Source: Bacillota bacterium | GTDB taxonomy: Bacteria > Bacillota > Clostridia > Acetivibrionales > DTU013 | Direction: 5' to 3' | Length of the DNA stretch: 21,131 bases | NCBI GenBank assembly: GCA_023418915.1 | Contig: JAEZYU010000003.1 | Span: forward strand, 1 to 21,131 | In this document: positions 7,770-15,493 of the stretch, one piece after another | How positions within the stretch are numbered: position 1 is the first letter of the stretch | Layout: every line of letters starts with the position of its first letter | The notes under the pieces: model-generated | What the model was told of the DNA's origin: nothing | What the model saw: only the letters and a program-made list of their open reading frames with translations | Databases searched by the model: none | Made by a program: the position numbers and the translations under genes

Positions 7770-8342
7770 TTAGAAAATGCCATTATGCTCCAGTATTATC
7801 TCTAATGCCTTTGTGGTTATCGGAGAGCCTTTCAGCACGTCATCGCTGTAATACATTTTTCCCGGATCTCCGATCCCGACTATGAACAAGTTGCGCTGCG
7901 ACCTCAGAATACTTAGCGTATCTCCACATATTTTGTCTCTATGCATATTATAACCATTTTTGTCAACTGATGAGTATACCACCTCTCCATCCCTTGTAAC
8001 AGAACAATTTACCCTTAATCTGCTGCAGTCCTTACCATTGGATGATACAGCCACTATTCCCATGACCTTAAGATCGGTGCATTTGAGGATTGTTTCCATG
8101 GCCTGCTCGCCGCGTCCCTTTCCAACTGCTCCCTTGTCATCCACCATCACGACCACAGGATCGTGCTCCGCATTCATTATCTTCTGAATGATCTCATCGC
8201 CTGTCAGTACTGTAGGATTTCCGGCAGAAGCAGAGATACACCGCCCTCCAATATTGGCTGTAGCCCTTTCAACGGCTGCTTTTGCGGCTGAGTCGCCGTC
8301 TGTCACAAGGATCACCCTTCTCCTATCCATTTCTGCTGTCAT
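7770..8342 (-). CDS. spoVAEA: stage V sporulation protein AE, soluble subunit (SpoVAEa type)
   Basis: A 190-residue soluble protein with no transmembrane segment, last gene of the spoVA set. It matches the SpoVAEa family: opening RRRVILVTDGD (8-18), a GKGRGEQAM segment (94-102), and IVGIGDPGKM (154-163) near the C-terminus. SpoVA proteins move Ca-dipicolinate into the forespore and release it at germination; the role of this soluble subunit is poorly defined. The ATG lies in an ATGA overlap with the spoVAE stop, which indicates translational coupling and explains the weak ribosome site. A second ATG four codons in (Met5) is less likely. Confidence 0.88.
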   Translation of the reverse strand: MTAEMDRRRVILVTDGDSAAKAAVERATANIGGRCISASAGNPTVLTGDEIIQKIMNAEHDPVVVMVDDKGAVGKGRGEQAMETILKCTDLKVMGIVAVSSNGKDCSRLRVNCSVTRDGEVVYSSVDKNGYNMHRDKICGDTLSILRSQRNLFIVGIGDPGKMYYSDDVLKGSPITTKALEIILEHNGIF

Positions 8343-8710
8343 GTCTTGGCCTTGGGCTTGAATGCCACAGCCGCAATATACGAAAAGAAAACAGCTGCTG
8401 CAACCCCGGCGGCCGTGGCTCTAATGCCACCTGTAAAAGCTCCGAGCAGACCGTATTTGTCGACATCATTGAATGCCCCCTTTGCAAGGGCGTAGCCGAA
8501 TCCGGTCAGCGGAATAGTTGCACCGGCGCCTCCTGCATCCACGATCCCCTGATATAAGCCCAATCCGGTCAACACTACCCCAAGTGTTACAAAGAGCACC
8601 AGGATCCTCGCAGCCGTCAGCTTGGTCTTGTCTATCAGGACCTGCCCGACGGCACATATCAAACCTCCTACAACAAACGCATTTATATACTGTGTAACAG
8701 TCTGCTGCAT
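8339..8710 (-). CDS. spoVAE: stage V sporulation protein AE, membrane subunit (SpoVAEb type)
   Basis: A 123-residue integral membrane protein of the SpoVAC/SpoVAE family and a subunit of the Ca-dipicolinate channel in the inner forespore membrane. Hydrophobic segments lie at about 9-27, 32-53, 60-77 and 87-117. GGLICAVGQ (15-23) and IPLTGFG (66-72) are shared with SpoVAC, so the two are paralogues. The start is the ATG at 8710: GGAGG lies nine bases upstream, and the A of the ATG is the last base of the spoVAD stop (TAATG). An upstream in-frame start at 8761 would add an arginine-rich stretch and overlap spoVAD, so it is rejected. Confidence 0.93.
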   Translation of the reverse strand: MQQTVTQYINAFVVGGLICAVGQVLIDKTKLTAARILVLFVTLGVVLTGLGLYQGIVDAGGAGATIPLTGFGYALAKGAFNDVDKYGLLGAFTGGIRATAAGVAAAVFFSYIAAVAFKPKAKT

Positions 8711-9735
8711 TATTGATTTCCTCCTTCTATACGCTCTATTGCGACTGCGTGAGCTATGCATGGGATTGACTCGCCCTGCTGGATACTGGTAGGGCTCAGC
8801 AGCGCTCCGGTAGGCACGAAAAGTATCCTGTTCAGTTTCCCCTTCTTCAGCCTGTCATGAAGGAATCCTGCTAAAACCGTTGCAGAGCAGCCACAACCAC
8901 TCCCGCCGGCATGAACATCCTGTTTCTTATCAAATATCATAAGTCCGCAGTCATCCAGGATGCTTCCAATACGTATCCCATTCGAAGACAGCAGATCATC
9001 AAGTATTTGTTTTCCGATCATTCCCAGATCACCAGTTACCACCATGTCGTAATAATCCTGCGTCAGTCCCGTATCTTCGAAATGTGCAAAAATCGTGTCT
9101 GCAGCTGAAGGAGCCATAGCGGCACCCATATTGTTCTGATCCTTAATCCCCATATCAACTATCTTGCCCGTTGTTATCTTCGTTACATAAGGTCCGCCAC
9201 CTGCAGCCGACAGCAGAACGCCGCCTGCACCGGTTACGGTCCACTGTGCAGTAGGCGGTCTCTGAGAACCCAGCTCCAACGGAAATCTGAACTGCTTCTC
9301 GGCAGAACAGAAGTGGCTTGATGTGAGGCATGCCACATTGGAGGCAAACCCGCCGTCTATCAATAAGGCTCCCAGACTCATTGATTCTCCGATAGTTGAG
9401 CATGCTCCGTACACACCGAAGAAAGGGACATTTGATTCACGTATGCCAAAGCTTGCCGCAATACATTGATTCAAAAGGTCACCGGCAATTATATAATCCA
9501 GAGCATCCATAGCTATAGATGCTTTTAATGCGATTTTAGCAAGGACCTCCCTCATGAACTTGCTCTCTGCCTTCTCCCAGCTTTTTTCACCCCAGAACTC
9601 GTCATCGACTGCCTGGTCAAAATAATTTGCGAGAGGACCCTTCCCCTCCTTAGGTCCCACAATGGAGGCTGTCGCATTTATAGAAGGCGGATTTTGCAGT
9701 TGTGACGTCTGTTTTCCGATTTTTTTAACCTGCAT
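8710..9735 (-). CDS. spoVAD: stage V sporulation protein AD (dipicolinate-binding, thiolase fold)
   Basis: A 341-residue soluble protein with a thiolase/ketoacyl-synthase-like fold. In Bacillus it binds dipicolinic acid and is required for its uptake into the forespore. VYGACSTIGESM (108-119) holds the cysteine (112) at the position of the thiolase nucleophile. TGAGGVLLS (168-176) and HAGGSGCGCSA (about 275-285) are typical family segments. Length matches Bacillus SpoVAD (about 338). AAGGAGAA seven bases before the ATG supports the start. The stop overlaps the spoVAE start by one base, so the two are translationally coupled; spoVAC ends 41 bases upstream. Confidence 0.95.
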   Translation of the reverse strand: MQVKKIGKQTSQLQNPPSINATASIVGPKEGKGPLANYFDQAVDDEFWGEKSWEKAESKFMREVLAKIALKASIAMDALDYIIAGDLLNQCIAASFGIRESNVPFFGVYGACSTIGESMSLGALLIDGGFASNVACLTSSHFCSAEKQFRFPLELGSQRPPTAQWTVTGAGGVLLSAAGGGPYVTKITTGKIVDMGIKDQNNMGAAMAPSAADTIFAHFEDTGLTQDYYDMVVTGDLGMIGKQILDDLLSSNGIRIGSILDDCGLMIFDKKQDVHAGGSGCGCSATVLAGFLHDRLKKGKLNRILFVPTGALLSPTSIQQGESIPCIAHAVAIERIEGGNQ

Positions 9736-9776
9736 TTATCTTTCTCCTTTACACCTTATCGAGCCGGCTGAATCTG

Positions 9777-10232
9777 TCAGAACCGTATCAGATAATGAAT
9801 GATACCGATTATTATAGACATGGAAATACCGTACACCAGGACCGGACCGGCTATGAGGAACATCCTTGCTCCTATCCCGAGGACATATCCCTCTGTCTTG
9901 TATTCGATGGCAGGAGATGCTATGGAATTGGCAAACCCGGTTATTGGGACAATAGAACCGGCTCCTGCAAACTTACCAAGGTCATCATACAGATTGAGCG
10001 CTGTCACCGCTACTCCCAAAAAGACCATCACAACTGATGTAAGAGATGATGCCGTATCATGATCAAGACCTATCTGTATGAAGGAATTTGAAAAAAACTG
10101 ACCAACAATGCATATCAGTCCGCCTACTAAAAACGCTCGTAAAACATTCCTCAGGATTTTGGAGTTGGGAGATACCTTGCCGACATATTTTCTGTAGTCA
10201 TCCTTTGTCATGACCTGCTGCATTTTATTCAC
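9777..10232 (-). CDS. spoVAC: stage V sporulation protein AC
   Basis: A 151-residue integral membrane subunit of the SpoVA channel; in Bacillus it behaves as a mechanosensitive channel for dipicolinate. Hydrophobic segments lie at about 30-50, 61-82, 88-107 and 117-148. GGLICIVGQ (37-45) and VPITGFANS (95-103) mirror SpoVAE. The N-terminal KDDYRKYVGKVSPNS is the usual SpoVAC cytoplasmic start. The start is uncertain: a GTG at 10232 and an ATG three codons later (10223) share the ribosome site GGAAGGA, which is a little close to the first and a little far from the second. It lies 47 bases after the small membrane ORF. Confidence 0.94.
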   Translation of the reverse strand: MNKMQQVMTKDDYRKYVGKVSPNSKILRNVLRAFLVGGLICIVGQFFSNSFIQIGLDHDTASSLTSVVMVFLGVAVTALNLYDDLGKFAGAGSIVPITGFANSIASPAIEYKTEGYVLGIGARMFLIAGPVLVYGISMSIIIGIIHYLIRF

Positions 10233-10279
10233 TCATCCTTCCGGTTAATTTCTTCCAATTGATCACTGCTCTCATGTTA

Positions 10280-10438
10280 TCAAAGGAGTCTGAACCAACC
10301 CCTTTCCATTACAAAAACACCTTTTGACGGAACCTTATTATTACTCTGCCCTGAAACAAAAAGCCAAATCAACGCAGCAAGAGCGATAAGTACAAAAACG
10401 ACAAGCAAAGCCTTATATCTGTTTAATATAGCCAGCAT
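10280..10438 (-). CDS. small single-span membrane protein between sigF and spoVAC
   Basis: This is a 52-residue ORF found by reading the gap. It starts at an ATG five bases after GGGGTGA, a good clostridial ribosome site, and ends in TGA. Residues about 9-28 form one hydrophobic span (start MLAILNRYKALLVVF), followed by a short tail with KVPSKGVFVMERGWFRLL. The start is basic and the orientation probably has the C-terminus outside. It lies 47 bases upstream of spoVAC on the same strand, in the place held by spoVAA and spoVAB in Bacillus, but is far too short to be either. I do not recognise the family. The ribosome site, membrane span and operon position argue that it is real. Confidence 0.6.
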   Translation of the reverse strand: MLAILNRYKALLVVFVLIALAALIWLFVSGQSNNKVPSKGVFVMERGWFRLL

Positions 10439-10512
10439 GCGAATCACCCCGATTATTCATATTTTATTTTTATTATTGGAACATGGGAAAAAAGTATACA
10501 GAGAAATTATTC

Positions 10513-10519
10513 TAGTATG
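10513..10519 (-). promoter_or_regulatory. candidate forespore (sigma-F/G) -10 element for spoVA
   Basis: On the minus strand CATACTA matches the CATNNTA -10 pattern of sigma-F and sigma-G promoters. It is 75 bases upstream of the small membrane ORF and therefore ahead of the whole spoVA group. The -35 region is only a weak match at the expected 15-18 bases. The 185-base gap between the sigF stop and this ORF is otherwise AT-rich without genes. Confidence 0.35.
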
Positions 10520-10623
10520 TATATCATGGTAAAATCTCATTGCAGGAAAGAATTCTGTCGATAACTTTCAACAGCATATGGTTGATGTGGATCAGGAATC
10601 AAATTATACTTATGTACCTGATA

Positions 10624-11370
10624 TCAATTTATGTTTATGCGCTTGCGTATGTCCTCAAGTATTTTTTTTTCTATCCTGGAAACCTGGACCTGTGATATGC
10701 CCAACATCCTGGCTATCTGTACCTGTGTCTTCTCCTTGAAGTACCTGAGTATTATGATCTGTTTTTCTCTGGGTTTGAGTGTGTCCATCACTTCTCTAAG
10801 TGCTATTTTATCGATGATATCCGTTTCATCATCATTACATCCGTCGTTTAGCTTGTCTATCAGCAGCAGCGAGGAATTGTCACCTTCGCTTATAGGGCTG
10901 AACAGTGATTCCGGCGAATGGCCCGCTTCCACCGCCATAACCAGCTCTTCCATCGGTATATCAAGCCTCTGAGCTAATTCGCTGATTGTTGGTTCTCGCC
11001 CAAGCTCTTTGCTCAATACCTCCTTGACTATCCTAACCTTATTTGAGACTTCCTTCAGAGATCTGCTTACCTTTATGATCCCGTCATCTCTCAGAAATCG
11101 CTTTATTTCGCCTATGATCATGGGTACGGCGTATGTGGAGAACCTGACATCATATGAAGTGTCAAACTTGTTTATTGCCTTGATCAGCCCTATACAACCT
11201 ATCTGAAACAGGTCCTCCGTTTCATGCCCTCTATTCTGAAATCTGCGCACAATACTCCAGACCAGGCCTATATTGTTTTCCACAAGTAAGCTTTGTGCCA
11301 GTCTGTCACCGTCTTTTGCAAGCAAAATGAGCTCTACTGTATCTTTGCCCTCATATGGATCTTCAATCAT
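10624..11370 (-). CDS. sigF: RNA polymerase sporulation sigma factor sigma-F
   Basis: A 248-residue sigma-70 family factor that directs early forespore transcription; it is held inactive by SpoIIAB until SpoIIAA is dephosphorylated. Region 2 includes DLFQIGCIGL (53-62, core binding) and FSTYAVPMIIGEIKRFLRDDG (77-97, -10 recognition and melting). Region 3 follows with VSRSLKEVSNKVR. Region 4.2 is a helix-turn-helix around IARMLGISQVQVSRIEKK (219-236). Sigma-G is similar, but position directly behind spoIIAA and spoIIAB identifies sigma-F. I prefer the ATG at 11370, which follows a GGGGAAAGG site; an in-frame ATG at 11391 has no visible ribosome site. About 100 bases separate it from spoIIAB, longer than the tight arrangement in Bacillus. 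Confidence 0.94.
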   Translation of the reverse strand: MIEDPYEGKDTVELILLAKDGDRLAQSLLVENNIGLVWSIVRRFQNRGHETEDLFQIGCIGLIKAINKFDTSYDVRFSTYAVPMIIGEIKRFLRDDGIIKVSRSLKEVSNKVRIVKEVLSKELGREPTISELAQRLDIPMEELVMAVEAGHSPESLFSPISEGDNSSLLLIDKLNDGCNDDETDIIDKIALREVMDTLKPREKQIIILRYFKEKTQVQIARMLGISQVQVSRIEKKILEDIRKRININ

Positions 11371-11472
11371 ATATCTGAACCTTTCCCCCATTAGTTAAGC
11401 TTCATTGGTAAATTCACAGCAATTCATTATATACCATTATTTCCACAATTTTACTGTATGATGCAAAAAAAA

Positions 11473-11922
11473 TTAATTTCCTGTCATTGTTTTATCCATT
11501 ACTCCAAAAGCCTTGTAAAGTATGACTGTCGTGCCTTCTCCCGGCTTGGACCTGACCTTGACCATGTCCATGAAGCTTTCCATGACGGTAAAGCCCATTC
11601 CCGAACGTTCCATATCAGGCTTTGAGGTGTACAGGGGCTGCATGGCCTTCTCTATGTCCTCTATTCCCTTGCCTTCATCAGTTATCTCGATCTCAACACT
11701 TTTTTCATAAAGGCGGCAGATCAGCTTTATCATTCCATACTTATTCTCATATCCGTGTATAATTGCATTTGTCACTGCTTCCGATACTGCTGTCTTAACA
11801 TCTGCCAGCTCTTCTATGGTAGGATCGAGCTGGGAGACAAAAGCCGCTGCCGCCACCCTTGCGAAAGCTTCATTGCTCGATTTGCTTAAAAACTCCAGTT
11901 TCATTTCATTAACAGGCTGCAT
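11473..11922 (-). CDS. spoIIAB: anti-sigma F factor and serine kinase SpoIIAB
   Basis: A 149-residue GHKL-fold protein that binds and inhibits sigma-F and phosphorylates SpoIIAA on serine using ATP. The N-box SEAVTNAIIHGY (47-58) carries Glu48 and Asn52. The G1 box is DEGKGI (82-87) and the G2 box is ERSGMGFT (105-112). The opening MKLEFLSKSSNEAFAR and the segment around QPLYTSKPDMERSGMGF closely follow the Bacillus protein. GGGGAG nine bases before the ATG fixes the start. It lies 46 bases after spoIIAA in the classic spoIIA order. Confidence 0.96.
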   Translation of the reverse strand: MQPVNEMKLEFLSKSSNEAFARVAAAAFVSQLDPTIEELADVKTAVSEAVTNAIIHGYENKYGMIKLICRLYEKSVEIEITDEGKGIEDIEKAMQPLYTSKPDMERSGMGFTVMESFMDMVKVRSKPGEGTTVILYKAFGVMDKTMTGN

Positions 11923-11968
11923 ACTATTTTTCTCCCCTTCGAATTCTCTGACAAAATAAATAACCGGC

Positions 11969-12313
11969 TCATGCTATAAGGAGCGCTCTTATCGCACGAT
12001 CCAATTCCTCATACAATGGCATAAGCTTCAGCACACCGGATATTTCAAGTATCCGCTGTATTTTCTCGTTCCTGCAGATGATGGCGGCCTTGCCGCCAAG
12101 CTTATTTATGTTGGCGTACCTTCCGACCAGTACGCCAATACCGGAACTGTCCATAAAGCTCAATCCTGTAAGATCAAATATAACATTCCTGGTAGTAGCC
12201 TTAAGCAGCTCTCTTTCTATTTTATTCCGAACATATTCGGAAAAATGGTGATCCAATTCTCCTGATAAAGTTGCGATCAGTGTGGACCCTCTGTTGGCAA
12301 ATTTGATTTCCAA
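11969..12313 (-). CDS. spoIIAA: anti-sigma F factor antagonist SpoIIAA
   Basis: A 114-residue STAS-domain protein. Unphosphorylated SpoIIAA displaces sigma-F from SpoIIAB; SpoIIAB phosphorylates it and the SpoIIE phosphatase reverses this. The phosphorylation motif FMDSSGIGVLVGRY (53-66) contains the target serine, expected at 57, equivalent to Ser58 of Bacillus. LSGELDHH (16-23) is the other hallmark. The start is TTG: GGAGGG lies six bases upstream, and the next methionine (54) lies inside the phosphorylation motif. First gene of the spoIIA operon, preceded by a sigma-H-like promoter. Confidence 0.96.
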   Translation of the reverse strand: MEIKFANRGSTLIATLSGELDHHFSEYVRNKIERELLKATTRNVIFDLTGLSFMDSSGIGVLVGRYANINKLGGKAAIICRNEKIQRILEISGVLKLMPLYEELDRAIRALLIA

Positions 12314-12350
12314 AATTATCCCTCCGAATTCTAAATGTATAACATATATA

Positions 12351-12377
12351 CTTCTTCAAATATATGGAATATCCTTC
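12351..12377 (-). promoter_or_regulatory. probable sigma-H promoter of the spoIIA operon
   Basis: Read on the minus strand, GAAGGATAT (12377-12369) matches the sigma-H -35 pattern RNAGGAWWW. After 11 bases, GAAGAAG (12357-12351) matches the -10 pattern RNNGAAT except for its last base. Spacing is within the usual 11-12. The element is about 40 bases upstream of the spoIIAA TTG. Sigma-H control of spoIIA is well established in Bacillus. No clear Spo0A box (TTGNCGAA) was found in the 122-base gap. Confidence 0.55.
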
Positions 12378-12435
12378 GGAGAATTTTGGGAACATTTGTA
12401 AAGTAGATGATAATTTTATTACATTTTTTTACGTT

Positions 12436-13407
12436 TTATTTAAGTCGTAGCTTTGACTGTTCCCTGTGTTTTTCAGCAATCCTATCCATTTTTCTGAGCC
12501 TGTGGTTCACTCCGGACTTACCCAGCGAGGGCGTCATAAGCTGCCCTAACTCCGCCAGGTTGGCATCGCTGTATTCGAGCCTCAGCTCAGCAATCTCTCG
12601 AAGGCTTGCCGGAAGCTTGTCGAAGCCAATGTGCTCAGCAATATATTTTATGTTTTCCACCTGTCTGACAGAGGCATTTACTGTTTTTTCAAGGTTTGCA
12701 GTTTCACAGTTGACGATCCTGTTCACATTGTTTCGCATACCCTTGAGTATCCTCACATTTTCAAGCTCCATTAAAGCCTTATGTGCCCCTATTATATTCA
12801 AAAAGTCTACTATGTTCTCACCCTCCTTCAGGTATGTAACATAGCTTCCCTTTCTGATTATGATCCTTGCGTGCAGCCCGAAGTGCTCTAATAGCCGGCT
12901 AAGCTCCCCTGCCTGTTCTGATGTACGGGATGTGAGCTCCAGATGATACGTTTTTTCAGGATCACTTATTGAGCCTCCCGCCAGAAATGCACCTCTTAAG
13001 AACGATTTTCTGCAGCATTGCTTGTCCAGGCTGTCCTTCTCCAGCAGCTTCAGTTCCGCCTGTTCCTTGTCGTTTTCTGTGGATACCGATACTCCTGTCA
13101 TTCGCAAAAGATCCACTGAACCTGCTGTCGGAGTAATAAAAAGCATATATGACACATGCTTTTTCAGCTTTCTGCTTTTGCGTATAGTAACTTCAGGCGA
13201 AATACCACAGTGTTTTCTGATACTGCTGTAGATCCACCTTGCAAAAGCCGCATTTTCAGTCGTGATCCTTATGTTGAAACCGTTTGTGTGAACTGCAGCG
13301 GCTGTACCGTTAAGCCATACGACAGCTGCGAGTTCGGCCAGAACACAGCAATCGCTCATTTTTTCAAGCCTGCACAGCTCATTTTTAACAGTTGACGAAA
13401 AAGACAA
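12436..13407 (-). CDS. whiA: WhiA family DNA-binding protein
   Basis: A 323-residue protein with an N-terminal LAGLIDADG homing-endonuclease-like region (RGAFLAGGSISDPEK, about 138-152, without nuclease function in this family) and a C-terminal helix-turn-helix (about 283-311, NLAELGQLM...GVNHRLRKMDRIA). In Streptomyces WhiA activates sporulation septation; in Bacillus it affects cell division and chromosome segregation. The start is TTG with GAGGTGA a few bases upstream, and it gives the usual family opening SFSSxVKNELCR. It is the distal member of the conserved rapZ-yvcK-whiA cluster, here separated from yvcK by a debranching-enzyme gene whose stop lies 20 bases upstream. Confidence 0.94.
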   Translation of the reverse strand: MSFSSTVKNELCRLEKMSDCCVLAELAAVVWLNGTAAAVHTNGFNIRITTENAAFARWIYSSIRKHCGISPEVTIRKSRKLKKHVSYMLFITPTAGSVDLLRMTGVSVSTENDKEQAELKLLEKDSLDKQCCRKSFLRGAFLAGGSISDPEKTYHLELTSRTSEQAGELSRLLEHFGLHARIIIRKGSYVTYLKEGENIVDFLNIIGAHKALMELENVRILKGMRNNVNRIVNCETANLEKTVNASVRQVENIKYIAEHIGFDKLPASLREIAELRLEYSDANLAELGQLMTPSLGKSGVNHRLRKMDRIAEKHREQSKLRLK

Positions 13408-13427
13408 TCAATTCACCTCTGTTCCAT

Positions 13428-15416
13428 TCATGTTTCGGTATATGCACGGAGCACTTCCGCTACGCTCCATGCTTGCGCAAAGCATCCTCTGGGCGTCAGC
13501 GGCTCATCGCCGTCGAATATTTCCGAAATATTGCCAAGGCATGCATGGTACATATGATCTCTGAAGGGCTTGAGGAACATCCTTGACATATCGGCGTACT
13601 TCGGCTCTTTACCAAGTGTTCTGTGGAAGGCTGTTATAAAATGTCCGATCAGCCATGCCCAGACCGTTCCCTGGTGATATGCAGAATCTCTGGTATATCG
13701 GTCACCCGAATACTTTCCCTTATATTCCTTGAAATGTGGTGACAGGCTTCTGAGTCCATATGCTGTATACAGCTCCTTCCAGACCCTTTTCACCACACAT
13801 TCAGCCATTACACCACTAATCACAGGATAGGACAGGCTCACAGCAAGAATTTGGTTAGGTCTGACACGCTCATCCCGGTAATCCCCGTACACGACATCAT
13901 ATAAATAATTCCCTTTCACATACCAGAAGACCTTTGCGAAGCTTTTCCTCACCTTATCGGCAAGCCTTCCGTATTCAGCAGCTTCTCCGCCAAGTCTTCC
14001 GGTGATATTCTCCATTATTTTCAATGCATTATACCACAATGAATTTATCTCCACAGCCTTTCCATGTCTCGGTGTAATTACCTTACCGTCAACCTTTGCG
14101 TCCATCCACGTAAGCTGAGTATCTTTATTTCCGGCAGTTATCAGGAAATCATCGTCCATATGAATGCCATGCAGTGTGCCATATCTGTATCCTTTAAAAA
14201 TTTGCAGCATGGTATCATACAATTTGTCTCTGACAATATGGAGATCACCTGTTTTTTCAGTATACCTATAAACCGCCTCAAAATACCATAATGCGGCATC
14301 CACTGTATTATACCCCGGCTCGCCCGCCCCGTCAGGGAACATGTTCGGTACAAGTCCATACCGTATGTACTTGCTGAAAGTGATGAGTATATCGGCGGCA
14401 TCTTCATAACGCCCGGTTGACAAAGTAAGACCATTCAGTGAAATCATGGCATCCCTGCCCCAGTCGGTGAACCACGGATATCCCGCCAGGATGGTCTTTG
14501 CCCCGGTGGAGCGCCGGTATACGATAAAGTGGTCGGCACTCCTGACTAAAGTGCGGTGAAATTCGTCATGGCAGTCGGAAGTAAGTCTGTCTATCCTGGT
14601 CCTTTCTCCAGAAATGGCCAACTGTCCATATGAAGGCTTCATATATTTCCCGGCACCATTTACGTCATGAATAGATTCAGCAATATTATCACCGATGGTA
14701 CATACAACATAAAAACAGGCTTCGCTGCCTGCATCAGTTTTCAAACTAAAAATACCGGGTATGTAGTGATCTTCGTATGCATGAAGGCCTCTTTCCATCT
14801 CCACCGGATAATGCATGCCTTCAAACCAACAATCCTGCACTGCTTCAAACCGGCTTCCGGTACAGCCGATCAATATATCATACCCCATATCGTATGGCTT
14901 GATTACCGTATGATCACTGCCGGCTTTCTGCGTAAACCTCATATGGTATTTGTCAGAATTGCTGTGGTGATCCCTGAAATTCACAAGCGGTGCTATCTTC
15001 ATCATAACAGGGTCTGCACCTGCCCTGATACGATATTGTACGACAACAGTATTTTCACCATATACAAGAGCGACTGTCTTTTCTATCAGTACATCGCAAA
15101 AGCCGTAGGTAAATACAGGCAATGTATCCAGTTCAAAGCTCTGCTGGTTGAGACATCCCATGTTGACATATCTTCCCGTGGAAAATGTATGAAGATCATA
15201 TTCATTGTCACTGAGTATCACAGTTTCGTGCAGCTGAGATAGGACCAGATGCCTCTCCACCGGAGGATCCAGTGAAGCAATAAGCAGGCCATGGTATCTG
15301 CGGCTGTTTGCACCGGTGATCGTAGAGGCTGAAAATCCTCCTATTCCATTGGTAAGAAGCCATTCTCTTTCAATGCCCCTGTCCCAGTTGCTCCATTCCG
15401 ATTTACCAAACCTCAC
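13428..15416 (-). CDS. amylo-alpha-1,6-glucosidase (glycogen debranching enzyme, GH133 type)
   Basis: A 662-residue cytoplasmic enzyme of the archaeal/bacterial debranching family, expected to hydrolyse alpha-1,6 branch points of glycogen. The N-terminal domain has WLLTNGIGGFSASTITG (19-35) and RRYHGLL (39-45). The (alpha/alpha)6 barrel carries GYPWFTDWGRDAM (312-324), AGEPGYNTVDAALWYFEA (364-381), LTWMDAKVDG (435-444) and YHQGTVWAWLIG (580-591), all conserved family blocks containing the acidic catalytic candidates. The start is GTG with a GGGGGGTG site six bases upstream. It sits between yvcK (77 bases upstream) and whiA (20 bases downstream), where most Firmicutes have nothing. Specificity for glycogen rather than another alpha-glucan is inferred. 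Confidence 0.92.
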   Translation of the reverse strand: MRFGKSEWSNWDRGIEREWLLTNGIGGFSASTITGANSRRYHGLLIASLDPPVERHLVLSQLHETVILSDNEYDLHTFSTGRYVNMGCLNQQSFELDTLPVFTYGFCDVLIEKTVALVYGENTVVVQYRIRAGADPVMMKIAPLVNFRDHHSNSDKYHMRFTQKAGSDHTVIKPYDMGYDILIGCTGSRFEAVQDCWFEGMHYPVEMERGLHAYEDHYIPGIFSLKTDAGSEACFYVVCTIGDNIAESIHDVNGAGKYMKPSYGQLAISGERTRIDRLTSDCHDEFHRTLVRSADHFIVYRRSTGAKTILAGYPWFTDWGRDAMISLNGLTLSTGRYEDAADILITFSKYIRYGLVPNMFPDGAGEPGYNTVDAALWYFEAVYRYTEKTGDLHIVRDKLYDTMLQIFKGYRYGTLHGIHMDDDFLITAGNKDTQLTWMDAKVDGKVITPRHGKAVEINSLWYNALKIMENITGRLGGEAAEYGRLADKVRKSFAKVFWYVKGNYLYDVVYGDYRDERVRPNQILAVSLSYPVISGVMAECVVKRVWKELYTAYGLRSLSPHFKEYKGKYSGDRYTRDSAYHQGTVWAWLIGHFITAFHRTLGKEPKYADMSRMFLKPFRDHMYHACLGNISEIFDGDEPLTPRGCFAQAWSVAEVLRAYTET

Positions 15417-15493
15417 CTGCCCACCCCCCGTTTCCTGATTTTTACCGCCTTTGCCTGACGAGGCGCACCCTATTGCGAATGAAGCCTGTTGTA

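Noticed and set aside
10591..10622. ATCAGG/CCTGAT inverted repeat after sigF as a terminator
   Set aside because: Only six pairs around a 20-base loop and no T tract.
14667..15242. 191-codon plus-strand ORF opposite the debranching enzyme
   Set aside because: Antisense shadow with no recognisable domain; the minus-strand gene has full family motifs.
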